From contig NZ_QRDV01000003.1 of NCBI RefSeq assembly GCF_003386165.1, positions 186,001-250,000 of the forward strand: 64,000 bases of DNA, given 5' to 3'. Source of the stretch: Winogradskyella eximia. Lineage in GTDB: Bacteria; Bacteroidota; Bacteroidia; Flavobacteriales; Flavobacteriaceae. The notes beneath the pieces were generated by a model that was not told where the DNA came from, searched no databases, and worked only from the letters and a program-made list of their open reading frames with translations. Made by a program: the position numbers and the translations under genes. Position 1 is the stretch's first letter. The number at the start of each line of letters is the position of its first letter. This document shows, one piece after another, positions 24,573 through 33,589 of this stretch.

Positions 24573-27257
24573 AACCAAAAGTATTTAACCTTATCTGGAT
24601 TAGAACCTTTAGTAGTAACACCAGAAAGTAACTTCATTAATGTTGGAGAACGAACCAATGTCACAGGTTCTCGAAAATTTCTTCGTCTTATTAAAGAAGA
24701 AAAATACGATGAAGCCTTAGAAGTTGCCAGAGACCAAGTAGATGGAGGCGCACAAATTCTTGATGTTAATATGGATGAAGGCATGTTAGATGGTGTTTAT
24801 GCCATGACTACCTTTTTAAATCTTATAGCTTCAGAGCCAGACATTTCTAGAATCCCATTAATGATAGACAGTTCTAAATGGGAAATTATTGAAGCTGGTT
24901 TACAAGTGGCTCAAGGAAAATGCGTGGTTAATTCTATTAGTTTAAAAGAAGGTGAAACGCAATTTAAACATCATGCAAAACTCATCAAACGTTATGGAGC
25001 TGCTGTTGTGGTAATGGCTTTTGATGAAGATGGCCAAGCCGATACTTACAACAGACGAATCGAAATTTGCCAACGCTCATATCATATTTTAGTCAACGAA
25101 CTTAAATTCCCACCTCAAGACATCATCTTTGACCCTAATATTTTTCCTGTAGCAACAGGTATGGATGAGCATCGTAGAAATGCACTCGATTTTTTTGAAG
25201 CGACCAAATGGATTAGAGAAAATTTACCTCATGCTAACGTATCTGGAGGTGTAAGTAATGTCTCTTTTTCATTTAGAGGGAACAATATCGTTCGTGAAGC
25301 CATGCATTCAGCTTTTTTATATCATGCGATTAAAAATGGGATGAATATGGGTATTGTTAACCCAACCATGCTCGAAGTTTACGATGAAATAAACAAAGAT
25401 TTATTAGAACGTGTAGAAGATGTTTTATTTGATAGACGTGATGATGCAACTGAACGCCTTTTAGATTATGCCGAATCGGTAAAAGGACAGAAAAAAGAAC
25501 AAGAAGACAAAGTCCTAGAATGGAGAAGTGACGCTTTACAAGATAGAATTACGCACGCATTAGTAAAAGGAATAGATGCCTTTATCTTGGAAGATGTTGA
25601 AGAAGCACGATTAGCAGTGGATAAACCAATTCATGTCATAGAAGGTCATTTAATGATTGGTATGAATGTGGTTGGCGATTTATTTGGAAGCGGTAAAATG
25701 TTTCTACCTCAAGTAGTAAAATCTGCACGAGTAATGAAAAAAGCGGTTGCTTATCTGCAACCTTATATTGAAGCTGAAAAAGACGGTAAACAAGAATTTG
25801 CAGGTAAAATATTAATGGCGACCGTTAAAGGAGACGTTCATGATATTGGAAAGAATATTGTAAGCGTGGTATTAGGTTGTAACAATTACGAAATTATTGA
25901 CCTTGGTGTGATGGTGCCACCAGAAAAAATCATTGAAACAGCGATTAGAGAAAAAGTAGACATCATTGGGTTGAGTGGCTTAATTACGCCTTCACTAGAT
26001 GAAATGGTTTACGTCTCTAAAGCACTCGAAAAACAAAATGTAGAAATCCCACTTATTATTGGTGGCGCAACAACATCTAGAGCACATTCTGCCGTAAAAA
26101 TCGCACCTCATTATAACAATACTGTTGTTCATATAAATGATGCTTCTAGAGCAGTAACCGTCGTTGGAGATTTACTCAAAAAAGACAGCAAAATATATAA
26201 AAATCAGATTCGTGAAGAGTATGATGCCTTCCGTGAACAATTCTTAAAACGTACTAGAAAAAAGGAATATTTGACGATTTCTGATGCCAGGAAAAACAAG
26301 TTCAAAATCGATTGGAATACGTCTGAAATTGTAAAACCAAAACAATTAGGTATTCAAATTATAGATGATTTCGACATCACTAAACTTGAAGAATTTATTG
26401 ATTGGTCACCTTTTTTTAGAAGTTGGGATTTACATGGCAAATATCCAGATATATTAACAGACACTGTTGTTGGCGAACAAGCCACAGAATTGTTTGCTGA
26501 TGCACAAGTTTTACTAAAACGTATTTTTGACGAAAAGTTATTAAAAGCGAAAGCCATTTTTGGATTGTTTGAAGCCAATACGGTTAATGATGATGATATT
26601 GAGATTTCTTCTGCCAGTTCGAGCGCAGTCGAGAACAAAGAAGAAATTTATAAATTCTTAACTCTTCGTCAGCAATCTAAAAAATCTGAAGGCAAACCAA
26701 ACATCGCCTTATCAGACTTTATTGCACCGAAAACTTCAGGAAAACAAGATTACATGGGATGCTTCTGTGTATCTACCGGATTTGGAACAGCAGAATTAGC
26801 AGCGCAATTTGAAGCGGAACACGATGATTATAATTCGATTATGATTAAAGCATTAGCTGATAGATTAGCTGAAGCCTTTGCAGAATATTTACATAAGGAA
26901 GTAAGAACTAAACATTGGAATTATACTAATGACGAAAACTTATCTAACGACGATTTAATTAAGGAAAACTACAAAGGAATACGACCAGCACCTGGTTATC
27001 CTGCTTGTCCAGACCATTTAGAAAAGACAACTATATGGAAACTTTTAAATGTCGAAGAAAATATCGGAGTTAAGCTTACAGAAAGTTTAGCCATGTGGCC
27101 AGCTGCAAGTGTAAGCGGTTATTATTTGGGGAATCCTGAGGCTAAATATTTCGGTCTTGGAAAGATTAAAGAAGACCAAATTGAAGATTATTCTAAACGA
27201 AGAAACATTTCAAATGAAGAAGCAACTAAATGGTTGAATCCAAATATTGCAGATTAA
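24537..27257 (+). CDS. metH: Methionine synthase, pterin/cobalamin/reactivation modules (MetH C-terminal part)
   Basis: The 906-residue protein carries the remaining MetH domains. The methyltetrahydrofolate domain starts at [12 protein letters not shown] and contains [13 protein letters not shown]. The cobalamin cap precedes the Rossmann B12 domain, which has DVHDIGKN with axial ligand H435. The activation domain has [12 protein letters not shown] for S-adenosylmethionine. It transfers methyl from methyltetrahydrofolate through cobalamin to homocysteine bound by the separate first gene product. The first 14 residues ([14 protein letters not shown]) match no MetH and come from the cassette repeat. 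Around residue 694-700 a palindromic repeat is read in frame. Confidence 0.95.
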   Translation: MSASINNQQSTKNQKYLTLSGLEPLVVTPESNFINVGERTNVTGSRKFLRLIKEEKYDEALEVARDQVDGGAQILDVNMDEGMLDGVYAMTTFLNLIASEPDISRIPLMIDSSKWEIIEAGLQVAQGKCVVNSISLKEGETQFKHHAKLIKRYGAAVVVMAFDEDGQADTYNRRIEICQRSYHILVNELKFPPQDIIFDPNIFPVATGMDEHRRNALDFFEATKWIRENLPHANVSGGVSNVSFSFRGNNIVREAMHSAFLYHAIKNGMNMGIVNPTMLEVYDEINKDLLERVEDVLFDRRDDATERLLDYAESVKGQKKEQEDKVLEWRSDALQDRITHALVKGIDAFILEDVEEARLAVDKPIHVIEGHLMIGMNVVGDLFGSGKMFLPQVVKSARVMKKAVAYLQPYIEAEKDGKQEFAGKILMATVKGDVHDIGKNIVSVVLGCNNYEIIDLGVMVPPEKIIETAIREKVDIIGLSGLITPSLDEMVYVSKALEKQNVEIPLIIGGATTSRAHSAVKIAPHYNNTVVHINDASRAVTVVGDLLKKDSKIYKNQIREEYDAFREQFLKRTRKKEYLTISDARKNKFKIDWNTSEIVKPKQLGIQIIDDFDITKLEEFIDWSPFFRSWDLHGKYPDILTDTVVGEQATELFADAQVLLKRIFDEKLLKAKAIFGLFEANTVNDDDIEISSASSSAVENKEEIYKFLTLRQQSKKSEGKPNIALSDFIAPKTSGKQDYMGCFCVSTGFGTAELAAQFEAEHDDYNSIMIKALADRLAEAFAEYLHKEVRTKHWNYTNDENLSNDDLIKENYKGIRPAPGYPACPDHLEKTTIWKLLNVEENIGVKLTESLAMWPAASVSGYYLGNPEAKYFGLGKIKEDQIEDYSKRRNISNEEATKWLNPNIAD
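26617..26636 (+). repeat. Palindromic repeat inside metH
   Basis: GTTCGAGCGCAGTCGAGAAC lies within metH and is read as Ser-Ser-Ser-Ala-Val-Glu-Asn (residues 694-700), in a variable loop between DDIEI and the LRQQ segment. The sequence belongs to the same family as the intergenic hairpin at 23092-23135. Confidence 0.7.
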
Positions 27258-27273
27258 TAGAATTATGATTATC

Positions 27274-27304
27274 GACCTTGCAGGTTTTAAAAACCTTGCA
27301 GGTC
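27274..27304. repeat. 31-nt near-palindrome, GACCT...AGGTTTT family (copy 1)
   Basis: GACCTTGCAGGTTTT, one base, then AAAACCTTGCAGGTC. A second, perfectly palindromic member is at 41897-41927. In both places it is followed by a CTGCTTTCGCAG-family palindrome 17-41 bp later. Confidence 0.7.
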
Positions 27305-27344
27305 AAAAAATAATGTCTATAAAAATAAGATTAAACATTAAAGA

Positions 27345-27365
27345 GATACCTGCTTTCGCAGACAA
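27345..27365. repeat. Dispersed palindrome, CTGCTTTCGCAG family (copy 2)
   Basis: GATACCTGCTTTCGCAGACAA has core CTGCTTTCGCAG. It lies in the metH-metF gap downstream of the GACCT palindrome. Confidence 0.65.
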
Positions 27366-27461
27366 TAGTATGAAACGAGCATGTTCAAAACTTTATCATT
27401 TTTACATGAATGATTAATAGCGAACAGCATGTGACCATTGAAAAGCAATAAGTTTAAACAC

Positions 27462-28418
27462 ATGAAAGTAACAGAACACATCGAAAACGCTAACGGAAAA
27501 ACGCAATTCTCCTTTGAAATTTTGCCTCCCTTAAAAGGACAGCACATTCAATCTATTTTCAACAATATAGATCCTTTAATGGAGTTTAAACCACCTTTTA
27601 TTGATGTCACATATCATAGAGAAGAATACGTCTTTAAGGAAGTTGAAAATGGGCTTCTAAAAAAACAAGTTGTAAAGAAAAGACCTGGAACTGTAGGGAT
27701 TTGTGCTGCAATTCAAAATAAATATGGTGTTGACGCAATTCCTCATATATTATGTGGTGGTTTTACAAAAGAAGATACTGAAAACTTTTTGATTGATTTA
27801 GATTTCTTAGGTATTGAAAATGTAATGGCACTACGTGGAGATGCGGTTAAAAGTGAAACTTACTTCAAACCCGAAAAGGAAGGTCATTCTTATGCTAATG
27901 AATTAATCTCTCAAATTGAAGAGATGAACAACGGGCAATATTTAGATGAAGAATTACAGAATAGTTCTGCCACAAATTTTTGTATTGGAGCTGCTGCTTA
28001 TCCAGAAAAACATATGGAAGCACCAAGTTTAGATAGTGATATTCATTTCTTAAAAAAGAAAATAAAAAACGGAGCTACCTATATTGTTACCCAAATGTTT
28101 TTTAATAATCAGAAGTATTTCGACTTTGTTGCTAAATGCCGAAAAGAAGGCATTACTGTTCCTATTATTCCAGGTTTAAAACCAATTTCAACCAAAAAAC
28201 AATTGAATTTAATTCCACATCGTTTTCACGTAGATCTACCTGAAGATCTTATTATATCTATTGTAAAATGCAAGGACAATAAACAAGTAAGAGAAGTAGG
28301 TATTGAATGGTGTATTCAACAATCTAAAGAACTTCAAAAGGCAGGTATTCCTGTATTACATTATTACTCTATGGGAAAAAGTGATAATATTAAAACTATT
28401 GCTTCTGAGCTATTTTAA
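27462..28418 (+). CDS. metF: 5,10-methylenetetrahydrofolate reductase
   Basis: The protein has 318 residues from the ATG at 27462 (start MKVTEHI); a TTG eight codons upstream gives no family-like sequence. The TIM-barrel flavoprotein reduces methylene- to methyl-tetrahydrofolate, the methyl donor for MetH. Family segments are FSFEILPPLKG, VTYHRE, the ALRGD flavin loop with LxFLGIENVMALRGDA, and FFNNQKYFDF. It sits 204 bp behind metH, separated by two palindromic repeats, so it may have its own promoter. The first residues match the usual MetF N-terminus. Confidence 0.94.
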   Translation: MKVTEHIENANGKTQFSFEILPPLKGQHIQSIFNNIDPLMEFKPPFIDVTYHREEYVFKEVENGLLKKQVVKKRPGTVGICAAIQNKYGVDAIPHILCGGFTKEDTENFLIDLDFLGIENVMALRGDAVKSETYFKPEKEGHSYANELISQIEEMNNGQYLDEELQNSSATNFCIGAAAYPEKHMEAPSLDSDIHFLKKKIKNGATYIVTQMFFNNQKYFDFVAKCRKEGITVPIIPGLKPISTKKQLNLIPHRFHVDLPEDLIISIVKCKDNKQVREVGIEWCIQQSKELQKAGIPVLHYYSMGKSDNIKTIASELF

Positions 28419-28432
28419 TAAGTGTATTATTA

Positions 28433-28464
28433 GATACCAGCTTCTTTAAAAAAGTTGGTATCCA
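28433..28464. terminator. Terminator-like hairpin between convergent genes
   Basis: GATACCAGCTTCTTT pairs with AAAAAAGTTGGTATC (one mismatch, one wobble). It ends the metF transcript and overlaps the last codons of the convergent outer-membrane protein gene. Confidence 0.5.
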
Positions 28465-29666
28465 AATAGTAATGTTACTTGTTTATAATTTGAGTCCCAA
28501 TAACGATATTGACCAAGAATCTGACGAGAGTTTTCAAGTCGGAATTCTGCACTTAACTTTTTATAGCTGTAACCTAAACCTATTGATAATAATCCTCCTT
28601 TTTCAACATCTAATTCTGTTCCATATCTAATTTTCATTGAAGAATCTAAGGTGTGAAAATAAGTGTAAAAAGCATTAACAAAAATCTTAGAGTCCTCATT
28701 CAAAAAGAAGTAATGCCTTAAACCAATTGGCAATTCTATTGTTGAGTATGAAGCTTCATAAGTGTATGTGTCAGCTTGATTTTCCCCAGGATAACGAATA
28801 TCAACTTCTGTTTTAGACGAATAACTCTGATAACTTGGCTCTATTACAATAGCCCATTTATCATTATTAAAAGGTAAAATCATTTCTAACTCTCCTCCAA
28901 ATCTAAACAAAATCTCATTGTCAAAATCTACATTTTGATCTGGATCTACTGAATTCTTAATAGACAAAGAAGCTCTCCCCAAACCTAATTTTGCTCTAAA
29001 ATTAAACAAATCTCTTTCTTCTTTTTTCTCAAAATTAACAAGCTCACCGCCAACGCAAGCATTGTATTTTTCAAAGAGTTTAGACAAATCTTTTATAGTA
29101 TAGCTTAAGCTTTTTATACTATTCATTGAAATATCTTTACATTTTAATGAATTTAACAACTGTTGCTTATAATGATTATTTTCATTTATGAGATCAGCTT
29201 CAAAAAGATATTCTTTATAAACCAATTGTTCTATTTTCTCATTTTCTAGATTATAAAAAAAGCGTTTTAAATTACCATCTTCGTAGTAATACAAGCTGGC
29301 TTCGCTCTCTATTATCACTTTAAGAAAAAGTTGCTCCTCCTTAAATATGGGATTCTTATCTGTTGTTAGTTTATTAAGATTGCTACTTGATCGATCAATA
29401 TTTACTGTTGCTCTTGTGTACTTAGAAATATCATAAATCTCAAAAGCCTTCACCCCTTCAATAAAACCTGTTTTAATCTCGCCATTTTCGGTGAGTTTAT
29501 ACTTAAATTCTGTAGGATTACTTTTCCAGTCCATACTTTTAATAAAACATTCTACTTTATCATTAGTATCTGTAATAAATACTCCTTTCTTAAATTCAGT
29601 TTGAGAGTATAAGGAAGTAGCTATAAGAAAAACGAAAGCTATTAGAAAGGTTTTTTTTAAGTGCAT
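28446..29666 (-). CDS. Outer-membrane beta-barrel protein of unknown function
   Basis: The protein has 406 residues from the ATG at 29666 (start MHLKKTF). Two further in-frame ATGs at 29672 and 29681 lie in a tandem repeat and are less likely. A signal peptide (about 1-21) is followed by a soluble half (to about residue 215) with strands such as ENGEIKTGFIEGVKAFEI. The C-terminal porin-like barrel has alternating strands and ends FGYQLF with terminal Phe. This two-part layout is common in Bacteroidota-specific outer-membrane proteins. No specific family is recognised. It is convergent with metF and upstream DNA carries a 14-bp tandem repeat. Confidence 0.6.
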   Translation of the reverse strand: MHLKKTFLIAFVFLIATSLYSQTEFKKGVFITDTNDKVECFIKSMDWKSNPTEFKYKLTENGEIKTGFIEGVKAFEIYDISKYTRATVNIDRSSSNLNKLTTDKNPIFKEEQLFLKVIIESEASLYYYEDGNLKRFFYNLENEKIEQLVYKEYLFEADLINENNHYKQQLLNSLKCKDISMNSIKSLSYTIKDLSKLFEKYNACVGGELVNFEKKEERDLFNFRAKLGLGRASLSIKNSVDPDQNVDFDNEILFRFGGELEMILPFNNDKWAIVIEPSYQSYSSKTEVDIRYPGENQADTYTYEASYSTIELPIGLRHYFFLNEDSKIFVNAFYTYFHTLDSSMKIRYGTELDVEKGGLLSIGLGYSYKKLSAEFRLENSRQILGQYRYWDSNYKQVTLLFGYQLF

Positions 29667-29670
29667 AAAC

Positions 29671-29705
29671 ATTAATGTCATTGGATTAATGTCATTGGAT
29701 TAATA
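29671..29705 (-). repeat. 14-bp tandem repeat at the start of the outer-membrane protein gene
   Basis: ATTAATGTCATTGG occurs twice in tandem (29671-29684 and 29685-29698), followed by a partial third unit. It covers the translation initiation region of the gene on the minus strand and supplies alternative ATGs. Confidence 0.85.
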
Positions 29706-29750
29706 TAATTTAATACGGAAAAATAAGACAAATTATTAATTAACAGCAAC

Positions 29751-29796
29751 AAAAAAAACCTCAATCTATTTAAAATTAAATAGTTGAGGTTTTTAC
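29751..29796 (-). terminator. Terminator after tRNA-Leu
   Basis: On the minus strand AAAACCTCAACTATTTAA pairs with TTAAATAGATTGAGGTTTT and is followed by a T run (29760-29751). It lies directly downstream of the tRNA 3' end. Confidence 0.8.
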
Positions 29797-29799
29797 TTG

Positions 29800-29881
29800 T
29801 ACTCAAGGTGGGAATCGAACCCACACGTCTTGCGACATTGGATTTTGAATCCAACGTGTCTACCAATTCCACCACTTGAGC
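29800..29881 (-). tRNA. tRNA-Leu (anticodon CAA)
   Basis: The 82-nt gene has acceptor arms GCTCAAG and CTTGAGT with discriminator A. The anticodon stem-loop is TTGGA-TTCAAAA-TCCAA, giving CAA for UUG codons. The long variable arm typical of class II tRNA-Leu follows, and the T-arm reads GGGTTCGATTCCC. CCA is not encoded. The D-loop GGTGGAATTGGTAGAC fits leucine tRNAs. Confidence 0.97.
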
Positions 29882-30031
29882 GATTATAATTGGTAATTAA
29901 ATCTACCAACTCTATCTTTGATAGGTACTTCCGCTTTGCTTTAGCAATTAGGACTGCAAAAATAGAAAATTATTTCCGTCAAGCAATCAAAATTAGTAGG
30001 TTTTATAATTTTTTGAAGCAAATAATTTTTC

Positions 30032-30039
30032 TAAATTTG
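30032..30039 (+). promoter_or_regulatory. -7 element for prs
   Basis: TAAATTTG is a perfect TAnnTTTG with TTG at 30013-30015 upstream (16-nt spacer, shorter than usual). The leader to the prs ATG would be about 40 nt. The 206-bp gap from the tRNA holds only this promoter and a short unsupported open frame. Confidence 0.5.
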
Positions 30040-30087
30040 AATGAAAATAAAAAGACACCAAACCACCAAATAAATAACTGAAAACAA

Positions 30088-31029
30088 ATGTCATACGAAG
30101 CCAAAGAAGCCAAAATTTTTGCTTGTACACAAAGTACATACCTTGCAGAACAGATTGCTAAAGCCTATGGAGTAAAATTAGGGAATGTAATTACATCTAC
30201 TTATAGTGACGGTGAATTTCAGCCATCTTATGAAGAATCTATTAGAGGTACACGTGTTTTTATTATAGGATCCACTCATCCAGGACCAAAGAATTTAATG
30301 GAAATGCTCTTAATGATAGATGCAGCAAAACGTGCTTCGGCAAGACACGTCACTGCGGTTATGCCTTATTTCGGTTGGGCCAGACAAGACAGAAAAGACA
30401 AACCTAGAGTACCAATTGCGGCAAAATTAGTAGCTAAAATGTTAGAAGCTGCTGGTGCAACTCGTATTATTACAATGGATTTACATGCCGATCAGATTCA
30501 AGGATTTTTTGAAAAGCCAGTAGATCATTTGTTTGCATCCACTATATTTTTACCATACTTAAAAAGTTTAAACCTAGACAACCTAACCATCGCCTCTCCA
30601 GATATGGGAGGTTCTAAACGAGCTTATGCTTATTCTAAAGCGTTAAAAAGTGATGTTGTTATTTGTTATAAACAACGTGCAAAAGCTAATGTAATTTCGC
30701 ACATGGAACTTATTGGTGATGTTACAGGTAAAAATGTAGTTTTAGTAGATGATATGGTAGATACAGCTGGCACATTAACTAAAGCTGCAGATTTAATGAT
30801 GGAACGTGGTGCCTTAAGTGTAAGAGCTATTTGTACACATCCTATTTTATCTGGTTCTGCTTATGAAAAACTTGAAGCCTCTAAACTTGAGGAATTAATT
30901 GTAACCAATTCTATTCCTTTAAAGCAAGAAAGCAAAAAATTAAAAGTATTAAGTTGTGCCGATTTATTTGCAGAAGTAATGCATCATGTACATCACAACG
31001 AATCTATTAGTAATAAATTTGTGATGTAA
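30088..31029 (+). CDS. prs: Ribose-phosphate pyrophosphokinase
   Basis: The 313-residue PRPP synthetase makes phosphoribosyl pyrophosphate from ribose 5-phosphate and ATP for nucleotide, His and Trp synthesis. Key segments are SDGEFQPSYEESIRG, the flexible loop YFGWARQDRKDKPR, the metal and ATP segment ITMDLHADQIQGFF, and the PRPP-binding loop VLVDDMVDTAGT. The length matches class I enzymes. It stands alone, about 250 bp before rplY, which has its own promoter; the neighbour pair prs-rplY-pth is a frequently conserved order in bacteria. Confidence 0.97.
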   Translation: MSYEAKEAKIFACTQSTYLAEQIAKAYGVKLGNVITSTYSDGEFQPSYEESIRGTRVFIIGSTHPGPKNLMEMLLMIDAAKRASARHVTAVMPYFGWARQDRKDKPRVPIAAKLVAKMLEAAGATRIITMDLHADQIQGFFEKPVDHLFASTIFLPYLKSLNLDNLTIASPDMGGSKRAYAYSKALKSDVVICYKQRAKANVISHMELIGDVTGKNVVLVDDMVDTAGTLTKAADLMMERGALSVRAICTHPILSGSAYEKLEASKLEELIVTNSIPLKQESKKLKVLSCADLFAEVMHHVHHNESISNKFVM

Positions 31030-31217
31030 TTCATAGCTTTCAAATAACTACATAATAAAAGCGATAATGTCCTAGCAACTGCAAGCAAAAGGTGTCTTGG
31101 AGTTTTTGAATGAGAAAGAAACGCCTCAAACATAGCCTCAAATCATCTTCCTTGTTTAGTAAATTAGGCTTCAATAAAAAATAGTACTATAACACTAGTA
31201 TTTTCAGATATTATGTC

Positions 31218-31243
31218 TAAATTTGCAGCCCTCAAAATGAGGG
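31218..31243 (+). promoter_or_regulatory. -7 element and leader hairpin for rplY
   Basis: TAAATTTG (31218-31225) is a perfect -7 element. Directly at the expected start of transcription lies CCCTC-AAAAT-GAGGG (31229-31243), a short hairpin in the leader. The upstream part of the 246-bp gap shows nothing else I recognise. Confidence 0.5.
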
Positions 31244-31275
31244 AATTAAATATTTATTAAACAAACATTTAAAAA

Positions 31276-31911
31276 ATGAAATCAATTACAATTAACGGAT
31301 CTCAAAGAGAAAGCGTAGGCAAAAAGGCAACTAAAGCCTTACGTAATGCTGGTCAGGTTCCTTGCGTTATTTACGGAGGAGACAAGCCATTGCATTTCTC
31401 ATCACCAGAACTGGCTTTTTCAAAACTTGTATATACACCTAACGCACATACAGTTGTGATTGCCTTAGATAACGGTGAAGAATACAATGCAGTAATGCAA
31501 GATATTCAGTTTCACCCAGTAACAGATAGAATTATACATGTCGATTTTTATCAAATTTTTGATAATAAAGCGATTACTATGGAAATCCCTGTTAAAACAA
31601 TAGGATCTTCTAAAGGTGTAATGAATGGTGGTAACTTAAGAATGCCTTACCGTAAACTTAAAGTAAAAGCTATTCCTTCTAAATTACCAGATTTTATTGA
31701 GATAGATATTACTCCATTAAAAATTGGAAGTAAATTCTATATCACTGAATTAGAAAACGAAGATTACAAATTCTTACACCCAGACAATACTGTTGTTTGC
31801 CAAGTAAGACGTAGTAGATTAGCAGTTATTGTTGATGATGAAGATGAAGAAACTGAAGCAGGAGATGTGCCAGCAACTGAGACTGACGATGTAGCTGCAG
31901 TAAAAGAATAG
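31276..31911 (+). CDS. rplY: 50S ribosomal protein L25, CTC form
   Basis: The 211-residue protein is the longer TL5/CTC form of L25. The N-terminal 5S rRNA-binding domain (about 1-92) starts with [20 protein letters not shown] and includes VPCVIYGG and VDFYQI. The C-terminal beta-domain (about 95-185) has VPVK-like [12 protein letters not shown], and an acidic tail follows from about residue 185 ([11 protein letters not shown]). It binds 5S rRNA in the large subunit. The acidic tail is common in Bacteroidota. A terminator separates it from pth. Confidence 0.95.
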   Translation: MKSITINGSQRESVGKKATKALRNAGQVPCVIYGGDKPLHFSSPELAFSKLVYTPNAHTVVIALDNGEEYNAVMQDIQFHPVTDRIIHVDFYQIFDNKAITMEIPVKTIGSSKGVMNGGNLRMPYRKLKVKAIPSKLPDFIEIDITPLKIGSKFYITELENEDYKFLHPDNTVVCQVRRSRLAVIVDDEDEETEAGDVPATETDDVAAVKE

Positions 31912-31933
31912 ATATTTCCTATTTTCAAATTTT

Positions 31934-31967
31934 AAAAAAGCATTCTATTTATAGGATGCTTTTTTTA
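31934..31967 (+). terminator. Terminator between rplY and pth
   Basis: AAAAAGCATTCTA and TAGGATGCTTTTT form the stem around a TTTA loop, followed by a T run. Confidence 0.8.
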
Positions 31968-31987
31968 TTTTTACACAAATTGTAATT

Positions 31988-32620
31988 ATGTGGAAGGCTA
32001 TTAAACAATGGCTTGGCTTTAGTAATAAAGCAGAATTAACGGAAGAAGACAAAATGAAAAAATTCTTAATAGTTGGATTAGGAAATATCGGAGAAAAATA
32101 CGCCAATACCAGACATAATATTGGTTTTAAAATTCTTGATTATTTAGCAGAAACAAACGATATTACATTTGAAACTGTAAAACTTGGTGACATTTCCACT
32201 TTCAAAATAAAAGGAAGAACTCTTATTCTTTTAAAACCTAGCACTTTTATGAATCTCAGCGGTAAAGCCATAAAATACTGGCTAGAGAAAGAAAATATTC
32301 CATTAGAAAATCTGCTTGTTATTACTGATGATTTAAATCTACCCTTTGGATCACTTAGATTAAAAACAAAAGGCAGTGACGGAGGACATAATGGACTAAA
32401 AGACACACAAGACAAATTGCAAACCGTAAAATATAACCGCTTTAGATTTGGTATTAGTGATGAATTTAGCAAAGGAAGACAAGTAGATTACGTTTTAGGC
32501 GAATGGAATGAAGATGAGAATTCAAAATTAAAAGAACGCTTAAAAATTTCTGCAGAGCTTATTAAATCTTTTGCACTAGCAGGTGTAAATACAACAATGA
32601 ATCAATTTAATGGAAAATAA
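31988..32620 (+). CDS. pth: Peptidyl-tRNA hydrolase
   Basis: The protein has 210 residues from the ATG at 31988. The conserved domain begins at the second candidate start, M23 (MKKFLIVGLGNIG), so a 188-residue product from 32054 is also possible. The catalytic histidine is in NTRHNIGF. Substrate-binding asparagines occur in FMNLSG and in GGHNGLKD, and DDLNLPFG contains the conserved aspartate. The enzyme releases peptidyl-tRNA that has dropped off ribosomes. The N-terminal extension of about 22 residues is seen in other flavobacterial Pth sequences. It sits behind rplY, a common gene order. Confidence 0.95.
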   Translation: MWKAIKQWLGFSNKAELTEEDKMKKFLIVGLGNIGEKYANTRHNIGFKILDYLAETNDITFETVKLGDISTFKIKGRTLILLKPSTFMNLSGKAIKYWLEKENIPLENLLVITDDLNLPFGSLRLKTKGSDGGHNGLKDTQDKLQTVKYNRFRFGISDEFSKGRQVDYVLGEWNEDENSKLKERLKISAELIKSFALAGVNTTMNQFNGK

Positions 32621-32625
32621 TAATG

Positions 32626-32633
32626 TAGCTTTG
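32626..32633 (+). promoter_or_regulatory. -7 element for ribF
   Basis: TAGCTTTG is a perfect -7 element just after the pth stop. It puts the start of transcription near 32640 and supports translation of ribF from the TTG at 32681, because upstream in-frame sequence contains no ATG or GTG before the stop at 32621. Confidence 0.5.
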
Positions 32634-32680
32634 TTTTCAAAACTTATATTAATTATAAAAAACAGCAATACCCTTTAAAA

Positions 32681-33589
32681 TTGACTTCAAATTTAGCAAA
32701 AGTAACAACCATAGGCACCTTTGATGGCATCCATATTGGGCATCAAAAGATATTAAAACAAGTGGTGCAACTTGCAGAAGCCAAGGGCTATATTCCTGTG
32801 GTACTCACGTTGTTTCCACACCCTAGAATGGTGCTTCAAAAAGATGATTCAATTAAGTTACTAAACACTATTGAAGAGCGTATAGAATTGCTAAAAACCT
32901 TTGGTATTAAAGAGGTGATTGTTAAAAAATTCACCAAAGAGTTTGCCAACCTTTCAGCTCAAGATTACGTAAAACAAATCTTGGTAGATGAACTAAACAC
33001 CAAACAAATAGTTATTGGATACGACCATCATTTTGGTAAAAACCGAAGTGCCAACATTACAGACTTGAAAGAATTTGCTAAACTTTACGATTTTAAAGTT
33101 GAAGAAATTTCAGCGCAAGATATTAAAGACGTCACTGTAAGCTCTACCAAAATCAGAACAGCTTTAAACCAAGGAGAAGTTGATTTGGCTAACTCATATT
33201 TAGGCTATAATTTTTTTATTACAGGTACAGTAATTAAAGGTAAAGGCTTGGGGAGAACCATCAATTTCCCAACAGCAAATATTAATATCACAGCAACATA
33301 CAAACTCATTCCAAGTGATGGTGTTTATGTTGTTAAATCTAAAATTGAAGACAGAACGGTTTTCGGAATGATGAATATTGGGACTAACCCAACCGTTAAT
33401 GGAAAAACACGCTCAATTGAAGTTCATTTTTTCAACTTTAATAAAGACATCTATAATTCTGAATTAAAAATTGAATTTCTTAAACGCCTGAGAAGCGAAG
33501 AAAAATTTAAAAATCTCGAAGCCTTAAAAACCCAGTTAAAAAAAGATATGGAAAATGCTTCAGATTATATAAAAACCATAAATGATTAA
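32681..33589 (+). CDS. ribF: Bifunctional riboflavin kinase / FAD synthetase
   Basis: The 302-residue enzyme makes FMN and then FAD. The N-terminal nucleotidyltransferase domain has IGTFDGIHIGHQ, the GYDHHFGKNR loop and SSTKIR (the S-S/T-x-x-R signature). The C-terminal flavokinase domain, from about residue 180, has the G-RTINFPTANI motif and NIGTNPT. No ATG is available; the TTG at 32681 places GTFDG about 12 residues from the start, slightly short for the family. The next gene overlaps by 8 bp, so the two are coupled. Confidence 0.95.
   Translation: MTSNLAKVTTIGTFDGIHIGHQKILKQVVQLAEAKGYIPVVLTLFPHPRMVLQKDDSIKLLNTIEERIELLKTFGIKEVIVKKFTKEFANLSAQDYVKQILVDELNTKQIVIGYDHHFGKNRSANITDLKEFAKLYDFKVEEISAQDIKDVTVSSTKIRTALNQGEVDLANSYLGYNFFITGTVIKGKGLGRTINFPTANINITATYKLIPSDGVYVVKSKIEDRTVFGMMNIGTNPTVNGKTRSIEVHFFNFNKDIYNSELKIEFLKRLRSEEKFKNLEALKTQLKKDMENASDYIKTIND

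Noticed and set aside
23147..27257. metH broken by frameshift or disrupted into a pseudogene
   Set aside because: Both parts have complete domain sets, start codons and conserved catalytic residues, and split MetH is reported in other Bacteroidota. They are two working genes as far as can be seen.
27338..27547. 69-residue minus-strand frame across the metF start
   Set aside because: It overlaps the metF coding start and a palindromic repeat and shows no protein-like pattern.
29890..30081. 63-residue open frame between tRNA-Leu and prs
   Set aside because: It overlaps the prs promoter, has no ribosome site or recognisable content, and its composition follows AT-rich intergenic DNA.
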